Counted from the first letter of the stretch, positions 1 to 10,283 are shown. The stretch is 64,000 bases of DNA from Alteromonas indica (GCA_003056425.1 PYVY01000011.1:101052-165051), one strand, 5' to 3'. Numbers and translations are program-made. Notes: a model not told the origin generated them from the sequence alone.

Positions 1-478
1 GGGTTTGATAGAAGTCCAGTGCATCATTTAACAAAGCATTATTGTTTTTTGTTAAGGCTACGCCGACATCCCCATGTAATGCCCCTGAGAGCACAATAAT
101 GCCTTCAGCATGCTCGGCCAGCCATGCCTGGTCAATCACAGCGCGGTGGGCAATGTGGCCGCGTAGATAGGCTTTGGAGATAAGCACGGTGATATTTTTG
201 TAGCCTTCATTGTTCATTGCCAACAATGTCAGCCTGAAGGGTTCATCACCAAATGTGTCATTGGTTACCCAGAAATCGGTACCGATAATGGGCTTGATAC
301 CCATGCTGTGGCACTGCGAATAAAACTTCACCAGACCACACATGTTCATCTGATCGGTCAGCGCTACCGCTGGCATAGAATGTTCGCACACCTTTTCTAA
401 GATGGGCTTGACCTTATTCAGGCCATCCATCATGGAATAATCGCTGTGTACACGAAGATGAATAAAGGGCGATGTCAT
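1..478 (-). CDS. dnaE: DNA polymerase III alpha subunit, N-terminal part (partial)
   Basis: This is the first 159 codons of the replicative polymerase catalytic subunit; the rest lies beyond the window's left edge. My translation begins MTSPFIHLRVHSDYSMMDG, which matches the start of the DnaE PHP domain (HLRVHSDYS with its conserved histidine and aspartate), followed by a CGLVKFY segment and an LISKAYLRGH segment as in E. coli DnaE. The ATG at 478 lies 23 bases beyond the rnhB stop, so dnaE is the last visible gene of the lpxA-lpxB-rnhB-dnaE run, the usual gammaproteobacterial order. Only the PHP region is visible, so nothing can be said about the polymerase active site. Confidence 0.93.
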   Translation of the reverse strand, partial: MTSPFIHLRVHSDYSMMDGLNKVKPILEKVCEHSMPAVALTDQMNMCGLVKFYSQCHSMGIKPIIGTDFWVTNDTFGDEPFRLTLLAMNNEGYKNITVLISKAYLRGHIAHRAVIDQAWLAEHAEGIIVLSGALHGDVGVALTKNNNALLNDALDFYQT

Positions 479-501
479 AACACCTACTGTCGTTATCGGT
501 T

Positions 502-1071
502 TTATTGGTCTAACAATGCCCGGACGGGCTTGAAGCTTGTACGGTAGCACGGCAATACACCATGCTCAGCCAATGCGGCAAAATGTGCTTTGGTGGGATA
601 CCCTTTGTGTCCGGCAAAGCCATAGTGGGGGAATTCTTTATCCAGCGCAATCATATCATTGTCACGCTCGACCTTAGCTAGAATGGATGCCGCTGAGATC
701 TGGGCGTGCAGGCTATCACCTTTGACGATGGCTTCGGCATTATAGTGCCAATCGGGAAGTCTGTTGCCATCCACATAAACAAAATCCGGTTGTACCGAAA
801 GCCCTTCTACGGCCCGCTTCATCGCCAGCATAGTGGCATGTAATATATTAAGGGTATCGATTTCCTGCGGGGTCGCGCGCCCGAAGGACCAACACAAAGC
901 CTGTTCTTTGATAACCTGCGCAAAATAGTCGCGTTTTTTAGCACTAAGCTTTTTTGAGTCAGTTAGCCCTGCAATGGGGCGGCTAGGGTCAAGGATAACC
1001 GCAGCGGTAACCACATCCCCTACCAGCGGGCCGCGGCCTACTTCATCTACTCCGGCAATTTTTCTATTCAT
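502..1071 (-). CDS. rnhB: Ribonuclease HII
   Basis: RNase HII cleaves the RNA strand of RNA-DNA hybrids and starts removal of misincorporated ribonucleotides. The protein is 189 aa from the ATG at 1071. It has the family signature near the start ([15 protein letters not shown], with the catalytic Asp-Glu pair at residues 9-10), a YVDGNRLP segment with the next acidic residue, and [11 protein letters not shown] with the last. The open frame continues upstream to 1155, but that stretch overlaps lpxB and is not RNase H-like. The chosen start overlaps the lpxB stop by 8 bases, which fits translational coupling. Length is normal (E. coli about 198 aa). Confidence 0.95.
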   Translation of the reverse strand: MNRKIAGVDEVGRGPLVGDVVTAAVILDPSRPIAGLTDSKKLSAKKRDYFAQVIKEQALCWSFGRATPQEIDTLNILHATMLAMKRAVEGLSVQPDFVYVDGNRLPDWHYNAEAIVKGDSLHAQISAASILAKVERDNDMIALDKEFPHYGFAGHKGYPTKAHFAALAEHGVLPCYRTSFKPVRALLDQ

Positions 1072-2221
1072 GATTAATGAGATCCAACACCGCTTTTGCG
1101 GACGCTTTATCAGCATCCTGCGCCAGGGTTTTGTGCAGTTGCGTGAAGGTTTCAATTAACGCGGTATTATCACTGTTTAAAAAGCCAAGCAGTTGCTGAC
1201 TCAACATTTGTGGGTTCACGTCATCTTGCAATAATTCAGGAATTATTTTGCGCTTTGCCAGCAAATTCGGCAACGTAAAAAATGGCGCTTTGTATAATCG
1301 TTGCATGATTTTATAGGTCAGGCCCGAAAGTTTGTAAGCTGCCACCATCGGGCGTTTACACAACATCGCTTCGAGCGTGGCAGTACCTGAGGCCAGTAAA
1401 ATAACATCCGAGGCTATCATGGCTTCGCGTGCATTGCCTTTGGTAAGCAGGATGGTGCCCTCGGCGTAAAGACGGGTAGCATGCTCCTGAAGGAATTGGG
1501 CGATGAAGTCGAACCGATGTTGGTTGGCCGCAGGGATAACAAATTTACAGCCTGGTTTTTGTTTTAGCACTTCATAAATAGTGGCTAAAAATATCGGCAA
1601 TAGTTTGCTTACTTCACCATTACGGCTTCCCGGTAACACCGCCATTACCGGGTCGCTACTGGCTAAACCCAACGCCTGGCGAGCTGGCTGTTGGGGCGGC
1701 GCTAATGCAATCGCATCAGCCAGGGTATGGCCCACGAAGCGATAAGCAACCTGATGCTTTTGGTAAACCTCAGCTTCAAACGGGAATAAGCCCAACACGC
1801 AATCTGTCGCCTGGGCAATTTTATGGATACGTCCCTCTCGCCAGGCCCAGATAGTGGGGCTAACGTAATGAACGGTTTTAATCCCTTTTTGTTTTAACGC
1901 TTTTTCTACCCGCAAATTAAAATCTGGCGCATCGACACCGATAAAGATATCCGGGGGATATTTTTCAAAGTGAGCAATAAGGGCGTTTTTGACTTTGAGG
2001 ATAGCAGGCAGGTGCGATAGCACTTCTACCAGCCCCATCACCGACAGTGTTTCCATATCAAACAACGAATGGCAACCGGCGGCAATCATATTGTCACCAC
2101 CGATCCCTTCGATAATAGCATCAGGATGTTGCCTTTTGAGCTCAGCAATCATGCCGGCGGCCAGCACATCGCCAGATGGCTCGCCGGCAACAACACCAAT
2201 GCGTAAGGGCTGGCTGCTCAT
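1064..2221 (-). CDS. lpxB: Lipid-A-disaccharide synthase
   Basis: LpxB joins UDP-2,3-diacylglucosamine and lipid X into the lipid A disaccharide at the inner face of the cytoplasmic membrane. At 385 aa it matches the family length. Visible family segments are [17 protein letters not shown] at the N-terminus, [10 protein letters not shown] in the middle, and [16 protein letters not shown] and [13 protein letters not shown] in the GT-B C-terminal half. It sits 4 bases after lpxA and overlaps rnhB by 8 bases, so the three are very likely cotranscribed. Confidence 0.97.
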   Translation of the reverse strand: MSSQPLRIGVVAGEPSGDVLAAGMIAELKRQHPDAIIEGIGGDNMIAAGCHSLFDMETLSVMGLVEVLSHLPAILKVKNALIAHFEKYPPDIFIGVDAPDFNLRVEKALKQKGIKTVHYVSPTIWAWREGRIHKIAQATDCVLGLFPFEAEVYQKHQVAYRFVGHTLADAIALAPPQQPARQALGLASSDPVMAVLPGSRNGEVSKLLPIFLATIYEVLKQKPGCKFVIPAANQHRFDFIAQFLQEHATRLYAEGTILLTKGNAREAMIASDVILLASGTATLEAMLCKRPMVAAYKLSGLTYKIMQRLYKAPFFTLPNLLAKRKIIPELLQDDVNPQMLSQQLLGFLNSDNTALIETFTQLHKTLAQDADKASAKAVLDLINHE

Positions 2222-2225
2222 TGGC

Positions 2226-2996
2226 TCAACGGATAATGCCGCGTTCGGCTTCTTGCAAAAAGGTCACCATCAACGCCACTTCCGGATGGGTCTCTTGCAC
2301 GCTTTGCAGCTGAGCCACGGCTTCTTCTACCGTGTTATTCGCGCGGTAAATAGTGCGATATGCGCGTTTGATAGCCATCACCGCAGCGGAAGAAAAACCG
2401 CGGCGTTTGAGGCCTTCGGAGTTGATCCCCGCCGGCACATTTTTTTGACCATTGACCATAATGTATGGCGGCACATCTCGTAGCACGATAGCACCGGCCC
2501 CAACGAATGCGTGGGCGCCAACTTTACCAAACTGATGGATAGCCGCACCGCCACCGAAAATAACATAGTCGCCCAGGGTGACATGGCCCGCCAACGACAC
2601 ATTATTTGCCAGAATAATGTTATCGCCTAACATACAATCGTGTGCCACGTGAGCATTGATCATAAACAGGTTATTAGAGCCTACCCGGGTAATGCCTTCG
2701 TCCTGCACAGTGCCACGATGTACGGTACTGCCTTCGCGAAATACATTGTTATCGCCAATCACCAGTTGGGTAGGTTCGCCCGCATATTTTTTGTCCTGAC
2801 AGTCTTCTCCGATGGAGCAAAACTGAAAGAAACGGTTATCTTTGCCAATAGTAGAAGGACCACGAATGACCACATGACTTTCCAGTATGCAGCCGTCGCC
2901 TATCTCAACATTATCATCTACTACACAAAACGGGCCTATTTTGACATTCTTACCAATTTTGGCAGATTCTGAAATTACCGCAGTAGAATGGATCAC
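2226..2996 (-). CDS. lpxA: UDP-N-acetylglucosamine acyltransferase
   Basis: LpxA transfers a 3-hydroxyacyl chain from acyl carrier protein to UDP-GlcNAc, the first step of lipid A synthesis. The 256-aa protein is built of hexapeptide repeats of the left-handed beta-helix type across the first 180 residues. The conserved NAHVAHDC segment places the catalytic base at His119 (His125 in E. coli). A helical C-terminal tail of about 65 residues follows. It is separated from fabZ by one base, so both are in one operon. LpxA and LpxB are present here, but the intermediate enzyme LpxD is not in its usual place upstream. Confidence 0.97.
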   Translation of the reverse strand: MIHSTAVISESAKIGKNVKIGPFCVVDDNVEIGDGCILESHVVIRGPSTIGKDNRFFQFCSIGEDCQDKKYAGEPTQLVIGDNNVFREGSTVHRGTVQDEGITRVGSNNLFMINAHVAHDCMLGDNIILANNVSLAGHVTLGDYVIFGGGAAIHQFGKVGAHAFVGAGAIVLRDVPPYIMVNGQKNVPAGINSEGLKRRGFSSAAVMAIKRAYRTIYRANNTVEEAVAQLQSVQETHPEVALMVTFLQEAERGIIR

Positions 2997-2997
2997 G

Positions 2998-3447
2998 TTA
3001 GACTATCTCTCTAATTGCACACATAAACTCTGCACTACAAACGCTATCGCCATCAACGCTTGCGGTACCTTTGAACTTCCATATTCCGCGACGTTCTTTG
3101 AGTAAGCTTACATCAAATTCCAATTTATCGCCGGGCACTACCGGGCGTTTGAAACGTGCGCAGTCAATCCCTGCGTACAAGTATAATTTATCGCTCTTAC
3201 CCATGGTTTTAAAACCAAGTACACCCGCAGCCTGGGCCATGGCTTCAAGAATCAGCACACCGGGGAAAATAGGTCGTCCTGGAAAGTGCCCGGTAAAACA
3301 GGGCTCGTTCATCGTGATGTTTTTATACGCTTTGATAGACTCGCCAATGGTGTAATCGGTGACCCGGTCAACCAGCAAAAAAGGATAACGGTGTGGAAGT
3401 AATTCCAGAATTTCCTGAATATCAATAGAGTTTAGTGAGTTGGCCAA
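2998..3447 (-). CDS. fabZ: 3-hydroxyacyl-[acyl-carrier-protein] dehydratase
   Basis: FabZ dehydrates 3-hydroxyacyl-ACP in fatty acid elongation and competes with LpxA and LpxD for the same hydroxyacyl-ACP pool. The 149-aa hot-dog fold protein has [13 protein letters not shown] near the start, and [15 protein letters not shown] followed by EAMAQ. The catalytic His54 and Glu68 sit at the same positions as in E. coli FabZ. It is the first gene of the fabZ-lpxA-lpxB-rnhB-dnaE run here, because a terminator separates it from skp. Its promoter must therefore lie in the 3,448-3,692 gap. Confidence 0.97.
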   Translation of the reverse strand: MANSLNSIDIQEILELLPHRYPFLLVDRVTDYTIGESIKAYKNITMNEPCFTGHFPGRPIFPGVLILEAMAQAAGVLGFKTMGKSDKLYLYAGIDCARFKRPVVPGDKLEFDVSLLKERRGIWKFKGTASVDGDSVCSAEFMCAIREIV

Positions 3448-3785
3448 AAGTCTCTCCTATGCCACTAACCGCTGTAACTGACTGTTTGTTCGGCAAGCGG
3501 TAAAGCCGTTGTCACCAGCAACCTGTGGTTACATTATTGTTGCTCGTTCAATGGCTCATGCGGGTCAGGATTACTCACCCTGCCGCGGGTTCTTTTGCAT
3601 ACCCTGAGGTGATGGCCGTGAACGGCGCCATATTTATTGAAAAAACACAGGCTGGAATTTTTAAACGGCGGCAACCATACGCTTTTTAACGTAAAAAACA
3701 AGTCAGACCAACCCCTTCGGGAGCTAGTCTGACCTGTGTTATCAGCATATCAGGTTTTCATCATCGCCTGGAGGGCAACGAATTT
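3448..3785. other. Intergenic gap where lpxD is expected
   Basis: In most gammaproteobacteria lpxD lies between skp and fabZ. Here 338 bases separate the two genes. I find no open frame of useful length on either strand and no hexapeptide-repeat remnant. The skp-proximal part holds a rho-independent terminator (3,693-3,733). The remainder, about 245 bases, should carry a promoter for fabZ-lpxA-lpxB-rnhB-dnaE, but I could not pick convincing -35/-10 boxes. Confidence 0.7.
3693..3733 (-). terminator. Rho-independent terminator after skp
   Basis: Read on the minus strand, GTCAGAC pairs with GTCTGAC across an inner stem of CTCC/GGGG type closed by a CGAA loop, and is followed by TTGTTTTTT. It lies about 50 bases after the skp stop codon and would end the bamA-skp transcript. 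Confidence 0.85.
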
Positions 3786-4301
3786 TTAGTTAGTTTTCTT
3801 AACCTGTTCAAGCACTTGCTCAGACACATCATGTTGCTCAGTAGCATACGAAACCGCGCCTGCGCTAAGGATAAGATCATACCCATCTTTTTTCGCAACA
3901 TTGTCGATGGCTTGTTTGATCAAGCCTAACAATTTGTTTCTTTCCTCATTGCTACGGCGTTGAATGTTCTGTTGTAGCGGCTGACCTTTTTCTGCCAGTT
4001 GCTCACGAACACCCTGAATTTTCTGTTGCAGTTCTTTCTTTTCCTGCTCGCTCATCGTCGCCGCATCACGTTGTAAACGCTCCGCAAAGAACTGACCGTC
4101 TTTTTGAAGTTGGTTAACTTCATCAATCTGGTCTTTAAACTCCATCTGAATGTTATTGGAGATTTCAGCGGCCTGTGGCATAGCCTGAAACACGCTCTGT
4201 ACATCTACAACACCGATTTTCTGTTCAGCCATAACTGAACCGCTTACCAGCGCACTACCTAACATCGCGGTTGCAACGATATGTTTTGCCAACTGTTTCA
4301 A
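3786..4301 (-). CDS. skp: Periplasmic chaperone Skp (OmpH)
   Basis: Skp is a trimeric periplasmic chaperone that holds unfolded outer-membrane proteins for the BAM complex. The 171-aa protein starts with a Sec signal peptide (basic MKQLAKH, hydrophobic core, likely cleavage after VMA at residue 25). A KIGVVDVQSVFQ strand follows, then a long Gln/Glu/Lys-rich coiled coil (about residues 45-125) forming the tentacles, then a return strand near YDLILSAGAVSYA. It lies 51 bases after bamA, as usual. The adjacent lpxD is missing and a terminator follows. Confidence 0.95.
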   Translation of the reverse strand: MKQLAKHIVATAMLGSALVSGSVMAEQKIGVVDVQSVFQAMPQAAEISNNIQMEFKDQIDEVNQLQKDGQFFAERLQRDAATMSEQEKKELQQKIQGVREQLAEKGQPLQQNIQRRSNEERNKLLGLIKQAIDNVAKKDGYDLILSAGAVSYATEQHDVSEQVLEQVKKTN

Positions 4302-4352
4302 AGGGAACTCCTTTTGTAATTATTCATTAGACGTCGTCGTCAAAGTTAACTC

Positions 4353-6824
4353 TTAGAATGTTTGTCCGATATTAAAGGTAAAGAACTTCGCGTCATCACC
4401 TTCACGGTCTCTAATGGTTCTGGAGAAGCTGAATACCATCGGCCCCATCGGTGAAATCCATTGTACAGACAAACCGGCGGAACTACGATACTGTGTCCAG
4501 TCGGAATAGTCCAACACGTCATCACTTCCCGATACCGCTTGCAAGTTGCGATACTTATCGTAATCGAATTCAGTATCCCATACGTTACCTATATCAACAA
4601 ACAGACTTGTTCTTACTGAATTGTCCATTTCCGCATCAACAAATGGGGTTGGTACGATAAGCTCGATACCACCTAATGCCATAGCATTACCACCCAAGCT
4701 ACGGGTTGATACCCCTACCAAATTTTTTGCTGGGTCGCCAGGATATTGCTCACCGTCAGGGCCAGTAGCTGCGCTGTTGGCAGATAATATTACCCCACGT
4801 GGTCCTACCGTGTTGTTTTCAAAGCCCCGTAATGTATCCGCGCCACCTGCGGTGAAGTTTTCGGTAAACGGTAAAATTTGCTCATTACCATTATTAGACC
4901 CATAGCCATTGCCGTAACCTAACCGCAGACGGGCTAATACCGACCAACGCTGATTACGAGATAGCGGATAATAAAACTTCGTATCCAGCACGCTTTTGAA
5001 GTAATTTACGTCAGAGTTTGGCGTGGTAATACTAAATGTTGCCCGCTGTGACGATCCGGCGGTGGGAAACAGACCACGGTTTAATGTGCTGCGGCTCCAT
5101 GAAACGCTGGCCAGGTAGCTATCATATTTAATTGGGGCTTCGGGGTCTTCTTCGCGGAACTGGTCATAAAACTGTTCGGTCTGTTCATAATAACCGGTGT
5201 TATACAGCTCGGTATTTGAATAGGTCATACCGAAGTTAATCCGGTTTATCTCATCAATGGGATAGCCTACGTTAGCGCCTATCGACCACCGCTTAGAGTT
5301 ATACTGGATAACGTTAAAGTCTGAACCATCAAACTCGCTGTAACCCAGTGACCCACCCAAACTGATGCCATCAATAGTGAAATAGGGATCATTATAGGTA
5401 ATCTGCGCCGAGCGCTGATACGATACCGTACTGAGGTTTAAGCCTACTCGCTTACCAGTACCCAGGAAGTTATCCTGCTGAATACCCGCCTGCAAACTTA
5501 ACTTCGTACGATCGCCATAACCAATACCGGCATTAAACGAACCGGACGGCTGTTCTTCTACATTAAAATCGACATCTACTTTATCGTCCTGGCCCGGGAT
5601 ACGGGTTGACTCAAATTCGACATTTTTCATGTAGGTTAAACGTGAAAGCTGATTCTTTGAAGATTCCAACAGATTGTTAGATAACCAGGCACCTTCCATC
5701 TGGTTAACATTTTGCCGTAATACATCATCGGCAGTAACAGTGTTACCATTGAAGTTGATACGACGCACATAAATGCGTTTGCCCGGATCTACAGAAATCG
5801 TCAGTTTGACGGTTTTTTCTTCGTCATTGATTTCCGGTACTGTGGTTACAGTAGGGTAAGCATAGCCAAAACGGCCCAGGTATTTAGAGATAAACTCTTC
5901 GGTATACGTGACCTCTGCCTGGTTATACAGCTCGCCATCCGTTAACGGCAGTACTTTACCGATATATTCTTCGTTACCCAGCAGATCACCTACTAGCTCA
6001 ACGCCCGAAATGGTGTATTGCTCACCTTCAGAAACATTCATGGCGATATAAATACCGTCTTTTTCCGGGGTCATAGAGACTTGGGTAGAGTCGATATTAA
6101 AACGCAGGTAGCCGCGGTCCATATAATGGTTGCGCACGGTTTCCATGTCGCCTTGCAGGGTTTGCTGCTGATAGCGGGTTTCGGATAAAAAGTCCCACCA
6201 CGGTGTATCGTATTGCAGCTCCAAATCTTCCATCAATTCTGTGTCGGAAAATATTTGGTTACCGACAATATTGATTTGCTGGATGGCGGCGGCGTCGCCT
6301 TCTTCAAATAACAATTTTAGGTCGACCCGGTTACGCGGCAAGGGCGTAATAATGGCAGACACGTCAGCATTGTATTTACCGATACTGTAAAAGAAGTCTT
6401 TTAAGCCATTTTCAATAGAGGTAAGGACTGTTCTGTCGAGCGGTTCGCCCAAACGCACACCGTTTCCATCCAAACTTTCCTGAAGCTGCTCATCTTTTAT
6501 ATCATCGTTGCCTTCAAAGATAATATTACTGATGGTAGGCCGCTCGGCGACTTTAATAACCAACGTATTACCATCTCGCAGCATCTCCACATTTTCAAAA
6601 TGGGTGGATGAATACAGTGAACGGATAGCCTGGGCCACCCTAAATGAATTTAGTTCGTCACCTACTTCAACGGGGAGGTAGGTCAACGCTGCGCCCAGCG
6701 CAACTCGTTGCAAACCTTCAACCCGGATGTCTTCTACGACGAACTGTTCCTGTGATGTAGCCGCGTTGGCTAAGCTAGCACTGGATACAATAGCTCCGGC
6801 TGCTACTAACTGTCTTAACTTCAT
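4353..6824 (-). CDS. bamA: Outer membrane protein assembly factor BamA
   Basis: BamA is the essential Omp85 core of the beta-barrel assembly machinery. The 823-aa precursor has a signal peptide (residues 1-21, ending ANA), five POTRA domains over about residues 25-425, and a C-terminal 16-strand barrel that ends in phenylalanine, the usual outer-membrane signal. The barrel contains the conserved RGF motif (DTLRGFENNTVGPRG) of the lid loop. It sits between rseP and skp, as in E. coli, with 62 bases to rseP. Confidence 0.97.
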   Translation of the reverse strand: MKLRQLVAAGAIVSSASLANAATSQEQFVVEDIRVEGLQRVALGAALTYLPVEVGDELNSFRVAQAIRSLYSSTHFENVEMLRDGNTLVIKVAERPTISNIIFEGNDDIKDEQLQESLDGNGVRLGEPLDRTVLTSIENGLKDFFYSIGKYNADVSAIITPLPRNRVDLKLLFEEGDAAAIQQINIVGNQIFSDTELMEDLELQYDTPWWDFLSETRYQQQTLQGDMETVRNHYMDRGYLRFNIDSTQVSMTPEKDGIYIAMNVSEGEQYTISGVELVGDLLGNEEYIGKVLPLTDGELYNQAEVTYTEEFISKYLGRFGYAYPTVTTVPEINDEEKTVKLTISVDPGKRIYVRRINFNGNTVTADDVLRQNVNQMEGAWLSNNLLESSKNQLSRLTYMKNVEFESTRIPGQDDKVDVDFNVEEQPSGSFNAGIGYGDRTKLSLQAGIQQDNFLGTGKRVGLNLSTVSYQRSAQITYNDPYFTIDGISLGGSLGYSEFDGSDFNVIQYNSKRWSIGANVGYPIDEINRINFGMTYSNTELYNTGYYEQTEQFYDQFREEDPEAPIKYDSYLASVSWSRSTLNRGLFPTAGSSQRATFSITTPNSDVNYFKSVLDTKFYYPLSRNQRWSVLARLRLGYGNGYGSNNGNEQILPFTENFTAGGADTLRGFENNTVGPRGVILSANSAATGPDGEQYPGDPAKNLVGVSTRSLGGNAMALGGIELIVPTPFVDAEMDNSVRTSLFVDIGNVWDTEFDYDKYRNLQAVSGSDDVLDYSDWTQYRSSAGLSVQWISPMGPMVFSFSRTIRDREGDDAKFFTFNIGQTF

Positions 6825-6886
6825 CTATTCTTTTTATCCTGCGCCGCGTTATTTCAATATATTTGATTATTTAGCGCTGCACCCTA

Positions 6887-8239
6887 TCAGGCGATGCGGC
6901 TAATATCGTTAAAGATGGCAATACCCATAAACATCAGAAGTATTACCCCGCCGATTCTAAATCCCCATTCCTGAACTGCTTCAGAAACAGGCTTCCCAGT
7001 TAGCCATTCAATGGTGAAGTACATTAAATGTCCCCCATCAAGCATAGGAAGAGGCAGTAAATTGATTATGCCAAGATTGACACTAATCAATGCTAAAAAG
7101 CTCAGAAAGTAGACCAACCCGTATCCAGCGCTAACTCCCGCGCCCTGAGCTATTGATATGGGTCCGCTTAAATTATTCAGCGAGACATCGCCGGTTACCA
7201 GTTTGCCAATCATCGACACACTTAAGGTCATCAGCCGCCAGGTTTTATCCGCTGCCTTCACCAGTGCCTCTACCGGGCCATACTGATGAACGAACACGTA
7301 TCCTTGTGGCCAGGGCTCAAAGGTAGGGCTTACACCCAGGTAGCCAATCTGTCCCTGTTGAGTATCCCGGCGGGCGATGGTGGCATCGATCGTACGCGAT
7401 TGTCCATCCCGGCTTACCTCAAATGTCACTTTTTCACCAGGACGCTCGCCTATGGTAGCAACTAAACCTTCCCAGCTTTCGATAGGTTCGCCATCTAGGC
7501 TGAGCAGGTTATCGCCTACCTGCAAGCCCGCTTTACTGGCCGGACTATCCGGTGCTACCACCGACAACTCGAGCTTAGCGGCTGGCCGATAGGGCTGCAT
7601 TCCCAAACTGTCTAGTGCAGACTCTTTTTCGGGGTCAAAGTTCCAGTTACTGGTATCAAACTCCAGTGATCGACTATCACCATTTGCCGTTTGGGCGGTT
7701 ATCGGTATCGACGACTGGCCGATGTAAGATACCAGTTCAAGGTTCACGGCTTCCCAGTCAGCGGTATCCCGTGAACCCACTGCGGTAATAAGTGAACCAG
7801 ATTCCAGCCCGGCTTGCGCTGAGACCGAAGCTGGGGTCACTTCCCCTACTATCGGCTTTACTGTTTGCAACCCCACCAGGTTCATTACAAACAGTGCCAC
7901 AATAGCAAATAAAAAGTTAACTACCGGGCCCGCGGCAATGATCGCCATTCGATGGCCTACGGGCTTGTTATTAAACGCTTTGTGCTTAAGATTATCGGCC
8001 ACGGTATCTACCCGTTCATCAAGCATCCGGACATAACCGCCCAATGGGATGGCCGCTAACACAAATTCGGTGCCATGTTTGTCAGTTCGACGCCAAAATG
8101 GTTTGCCAAAACCGATGGAGAATCGTTCGACCTGTACGCCGCATAAGCGAGCGACATAAAAATGCCCCCATTCATGTACCGCAACCAGTACCCCCAGCGC
8201 GACGATAAATGCACCCAGACTCCACAGAAATGAAAACAC
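6887..8239 (-). CDS. rseP: Site-2 zinc metalloprotease RseP
   Basis: RseP is the inner-membrane protease that cuts anti-sigma factor RseA during the sigma-E envelope stress response and clears signal peptides. The 450-aa protein shows the zinc site HEWGH at residues 22-26 in the first membrane segment, two periplasmic PDZ domains (about 115-200 and 205-290), and a second active-site segment NLLPLPMLDGGH near residue 390 that supplies the aspartate ligand. The start is GTG, overlapping the dxr stop by one base (TAGTG), which suggests coupled translation. Its position next to bamA fits its role in envelope quality control. Confidence 0.96.
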   Translation of the reverse strand: MFSFLWSLGAFIVALGVLVAVHEWGHFYVARLCGVQVERFSIGFGKPFWRRTDKHGTEFVLAAIPLGGYVRMLDERVDTVADNLKHKAFNNKPVGHRMAIIAAGPVVNFLFAIVALFVMNLVGLQTVKPIVGEVTPASVSAQAGLESGSLITAVGSRDTADWEAVNLELVSYIGQSSIPITAQTANGDSRSLEFDTSNWNFDPEKESALDSLGMQPYRPAAKLELSVVAPDSPASKAGLQVGDNLLSLDGEPIESWEGLVATIGERPGEKVTFEVSRDGQSRTIDATIARRDTQQGQIGYLGVSPTFEPWPQGYVFVHQYGPVEALVKAADKTWRLMTLSVSMIGKLVTGDVSLNNLSGPISIAQGAGVSAGYGLVYFLSFLALISVNLGIINLLPLPMLDGGHLMYFTIEWLTGKPVSEAVQEWGFRIGGVILLMFMGIAIFNDISRIA

Positions 8240-9420
8240 TAGCTCAAACCTCTAATCACACTTGTCGCCATCTCGCGCGCGACTCTGTCTTGCTCGAGAA
8301 TTTGTTGGAGTGAACAAACGGGCATTGGTTCCAATTTATTCAGGGTTTCCTGATTTACTCTGGCGATATCGCAAAAGCCAATTTGTTCTTGTAAAAAAGC
8401 TTCTACCGCTATCTCGTTAGCGGCATTCAAACTGGTGGTGGCCCACTGTCCTTCCTGACACGCCTCAATAGCCAAATACAGATTGGGATAACGTTCACGA
8501 CAGGGCGTATCAAATGTCAGGTCGGCCAGCGTTGCAAAGTTTAACGGCGCTACCCCGGCGTCAATACGCTCAGGATAAGCCAATCCGTATGCAATAGGGG
8601 TGCGCATGTCAGGATGTCCCATCTGGGCCAGCACTGAACCGTCGGTATACTGAACCATTGAGTGGATGGTGCTTTGGGGATGCAGTACGACTGTAATTTG
8701 GTCAGCCCGGGTACCAAATAAACGACAGGCTTCGATAAATTCTAACCCTTTGTTCATCATGGTGGCCGAGTCAACGGTAATTTTACGCCCCATATCCCAG
8801 TTTGGATGTGAACAAGCCTGGGCTACGGTAATATCGTTAAACGTGGCCAGCTCGCGCTGGCGAAATGGTCCGCCCGAACCGGTTAATAGCAAGTGCTGGA
8901 TACCGGAGGCCGCCAGATTGCCATATTCAAAGTTGGTCGGTAAACACTGAAAGATTGCATTGTGTTCGCTATCGATGGGCAAAATCGTGGCACCACACTG
9001 ACGAGCCGTATCAATAAACAAATCACCTGACATTACCAGGGCTTCTTTATTCGCCAGTAACACCCGCTTACCTGCTTTAACCGCGGCCATGGTAGGCATT
9101 AAACCTGCGGCTCCCACGATAGCGGCCATAACAGCATCTACTTCAGGGGCGCTTGAAACGTCTTCCAGGGCTTGTGCCCCGCACAATAATTCCGCTTCAA
9201 TCCCCTGCTCCTGCATTATCGCTCTGGCCTGATTGTAGCGCTGCTCATCGGCCACCACCACATAACGTGGCGCACATTGGCGAGCCTGTTGCACTAATAG
9301 ATCAAGCTGACTGTTGCCGGTAATAGCAAACACCCGGTATTTATCGGGGTGGCGGGAAACAACATCCAGAGTATTGCAGCCAATTGAGCCGGTGGAACCT
9401 AAAATGGTAATGGTCTGCAT
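8239..9420 (-). CDS. dxr: 1-deoxy-D-xylulose 5-phosphate reductoisomerase
   Basis: Dxr (IspC) converts DXP to 2-C-methyl-D-erythritol 4-phosphate with NADPH, the committed step of the MEP isoprenoid pathway that also feeds undecaprenyl phosphate. From the ATG at 9420 the protein is 393 aa and begins MQTITILGSTGSIG, a dinucleotide-binding loop. The frame is open 24 bases further upstream, but those codons overlap cdsA and add nothing homologous. NKEALVMSG and IDSEHNAIFQCL match the family's metal and substrate sites. Its start overlaps the cdsA stop by one base (TAATG). Confidence 0.96.
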   Translation of the reverse strand: MQTITILGSTGSIGCNTLDVVSRHPDKYRVFAITGNSQLDLLVQQARQCAPRYVVVADEQRYNQARAIMQEQGIEAELLCGAQALEDVSSAPEVDAVMAAIVGAAGLMPTMAAVKAGKRVLLANKEALVMSGDLFIDTARQCGATILPIDSEHNAIFQCLPTNFEYGNLAASGIQHLLLTGSGGPFRQRELATFNDITVAQACSHPNWDMGRKITVDSATMMNKGLEFIEACRLFGTRADQITVVLHPQSTIHSMVQYTDGSVLAQMGHPDMRTPIAYGLAYPERIDAGVAPLNFATLADLTFDTPCRERYPNLYLAIEACQEGQWATTSLNAANEIAVEAFLQEQIGFCDIARVNQETLNKLEPMPVCSLQQILEQDRVAREMATSVIRGLS

Positions 9421-10283
9421 TATGCCATCCAGGTTACATAGCAAAAGGCGAACACCGGAAACGCCGCTGTCAGACTGTCAATCCGATCCAGCACCCCACC
9501 GTGGCCGGGTAATAATCTGCCACTGTCTTTGATGCCGGCGCAACGCTTTAACATACTTTCGTTAAGGTCGCCCAGTGCAGAGACGGCAACTGTAATACCA
9601 CCAATGAGTAAGTGTAACCAGATTCGGGAAAAGGTGACGTGGTAATGCAAAGCGGCAAACGCAATAATAGCAAATGAAGCCGCTATCCCGCCTAACAGGC
9701 CTTCAAGGGTTTTGCCCGGTGATACGTTTGGTCGCAGCTTATGTCGGCCAAACTTTACACCGACAAAGAAAGCGCCAATGTCTGCGGCCCATACAATGCC
9801 TAAGACGTAAAATATAAGGGATGAACCGTAAAAGGGGTCAACGTCATGCAAACTGGTACGCAAACTTACCACCGCCACCCACGTAGGAATCAACGTCAGC
9901 GCGCCGAAAATACAGCGAATGGGGATACTGGTACGCCAAAATGCTGAATAGCGGGGATAGGCGATGATCATAACCAGCGACACTAACCACCAGAAGGCCG
10001 CCACACCGAGAATAAAATGGTACAAGCCATGTAATTGACCCTGATACCAGATTCTTTCTACATCAACAATTGCCGACAGCACCATACAAGTGGCAAATGC
10101 CGCGACCATTAAGGCAATTTTTTGCGGCCTGGCTGTCATGCCAGACATATTAGCCCATTCGTACGCGCCCAGGCCTATTACCCCAGCTATGGCGACTTCA
10201 AACCACCAGATTGGCAGAAACAAAATGGCAAACAGCGCCAATGGCGCCAGGATTAATGCGGTTATTATACGTTGTTTTAGCAT
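9420..10283 (-). CDS. cdsA: Phosphatidate cytidylyltransferase
   Basis: CdsA makes CDP-diacylglycerol from phosphatidic acid and CTP, the branch point of phospholipid synthesis, in the inner membrane. The 287-aa protein has about eight hydrophobic segments. Near the C-terminus it carries the family signature SMLKRCAGIKDSGRLLPGHG, followed by a GVLDRIDS segment with the catalytic acidic residues. It lies between uppS (50-base gap) and dxr (1-base overlap), the standard order. Confidence 0.96.
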   Translation of the reverse strand: MLKQRIITALILAPLALFAILFLPIWWFEVAIAGVIGLGAYEWANMSGMTARPQKIALMVAAFATCMVLSAIVDVERIWYQGQLHGLYHFILGVAAFWWLVSLVMIIAYPRYSAFWRTSIPIRCIFGALTLIPTWVAVVSLRTSLHDVDPFYGSSLIFYVLGIVWAADIGAFFVGVKFGRHKLRPNVSPGKTLEGLLGGIAASFAIIAFAALHYHVTFSRIWLHLLIGGITVAVSALGDLNESMLKRCAGIKDSGRLLPGHGGVLDRIDSLTAAFPVFAFCYVTWMA

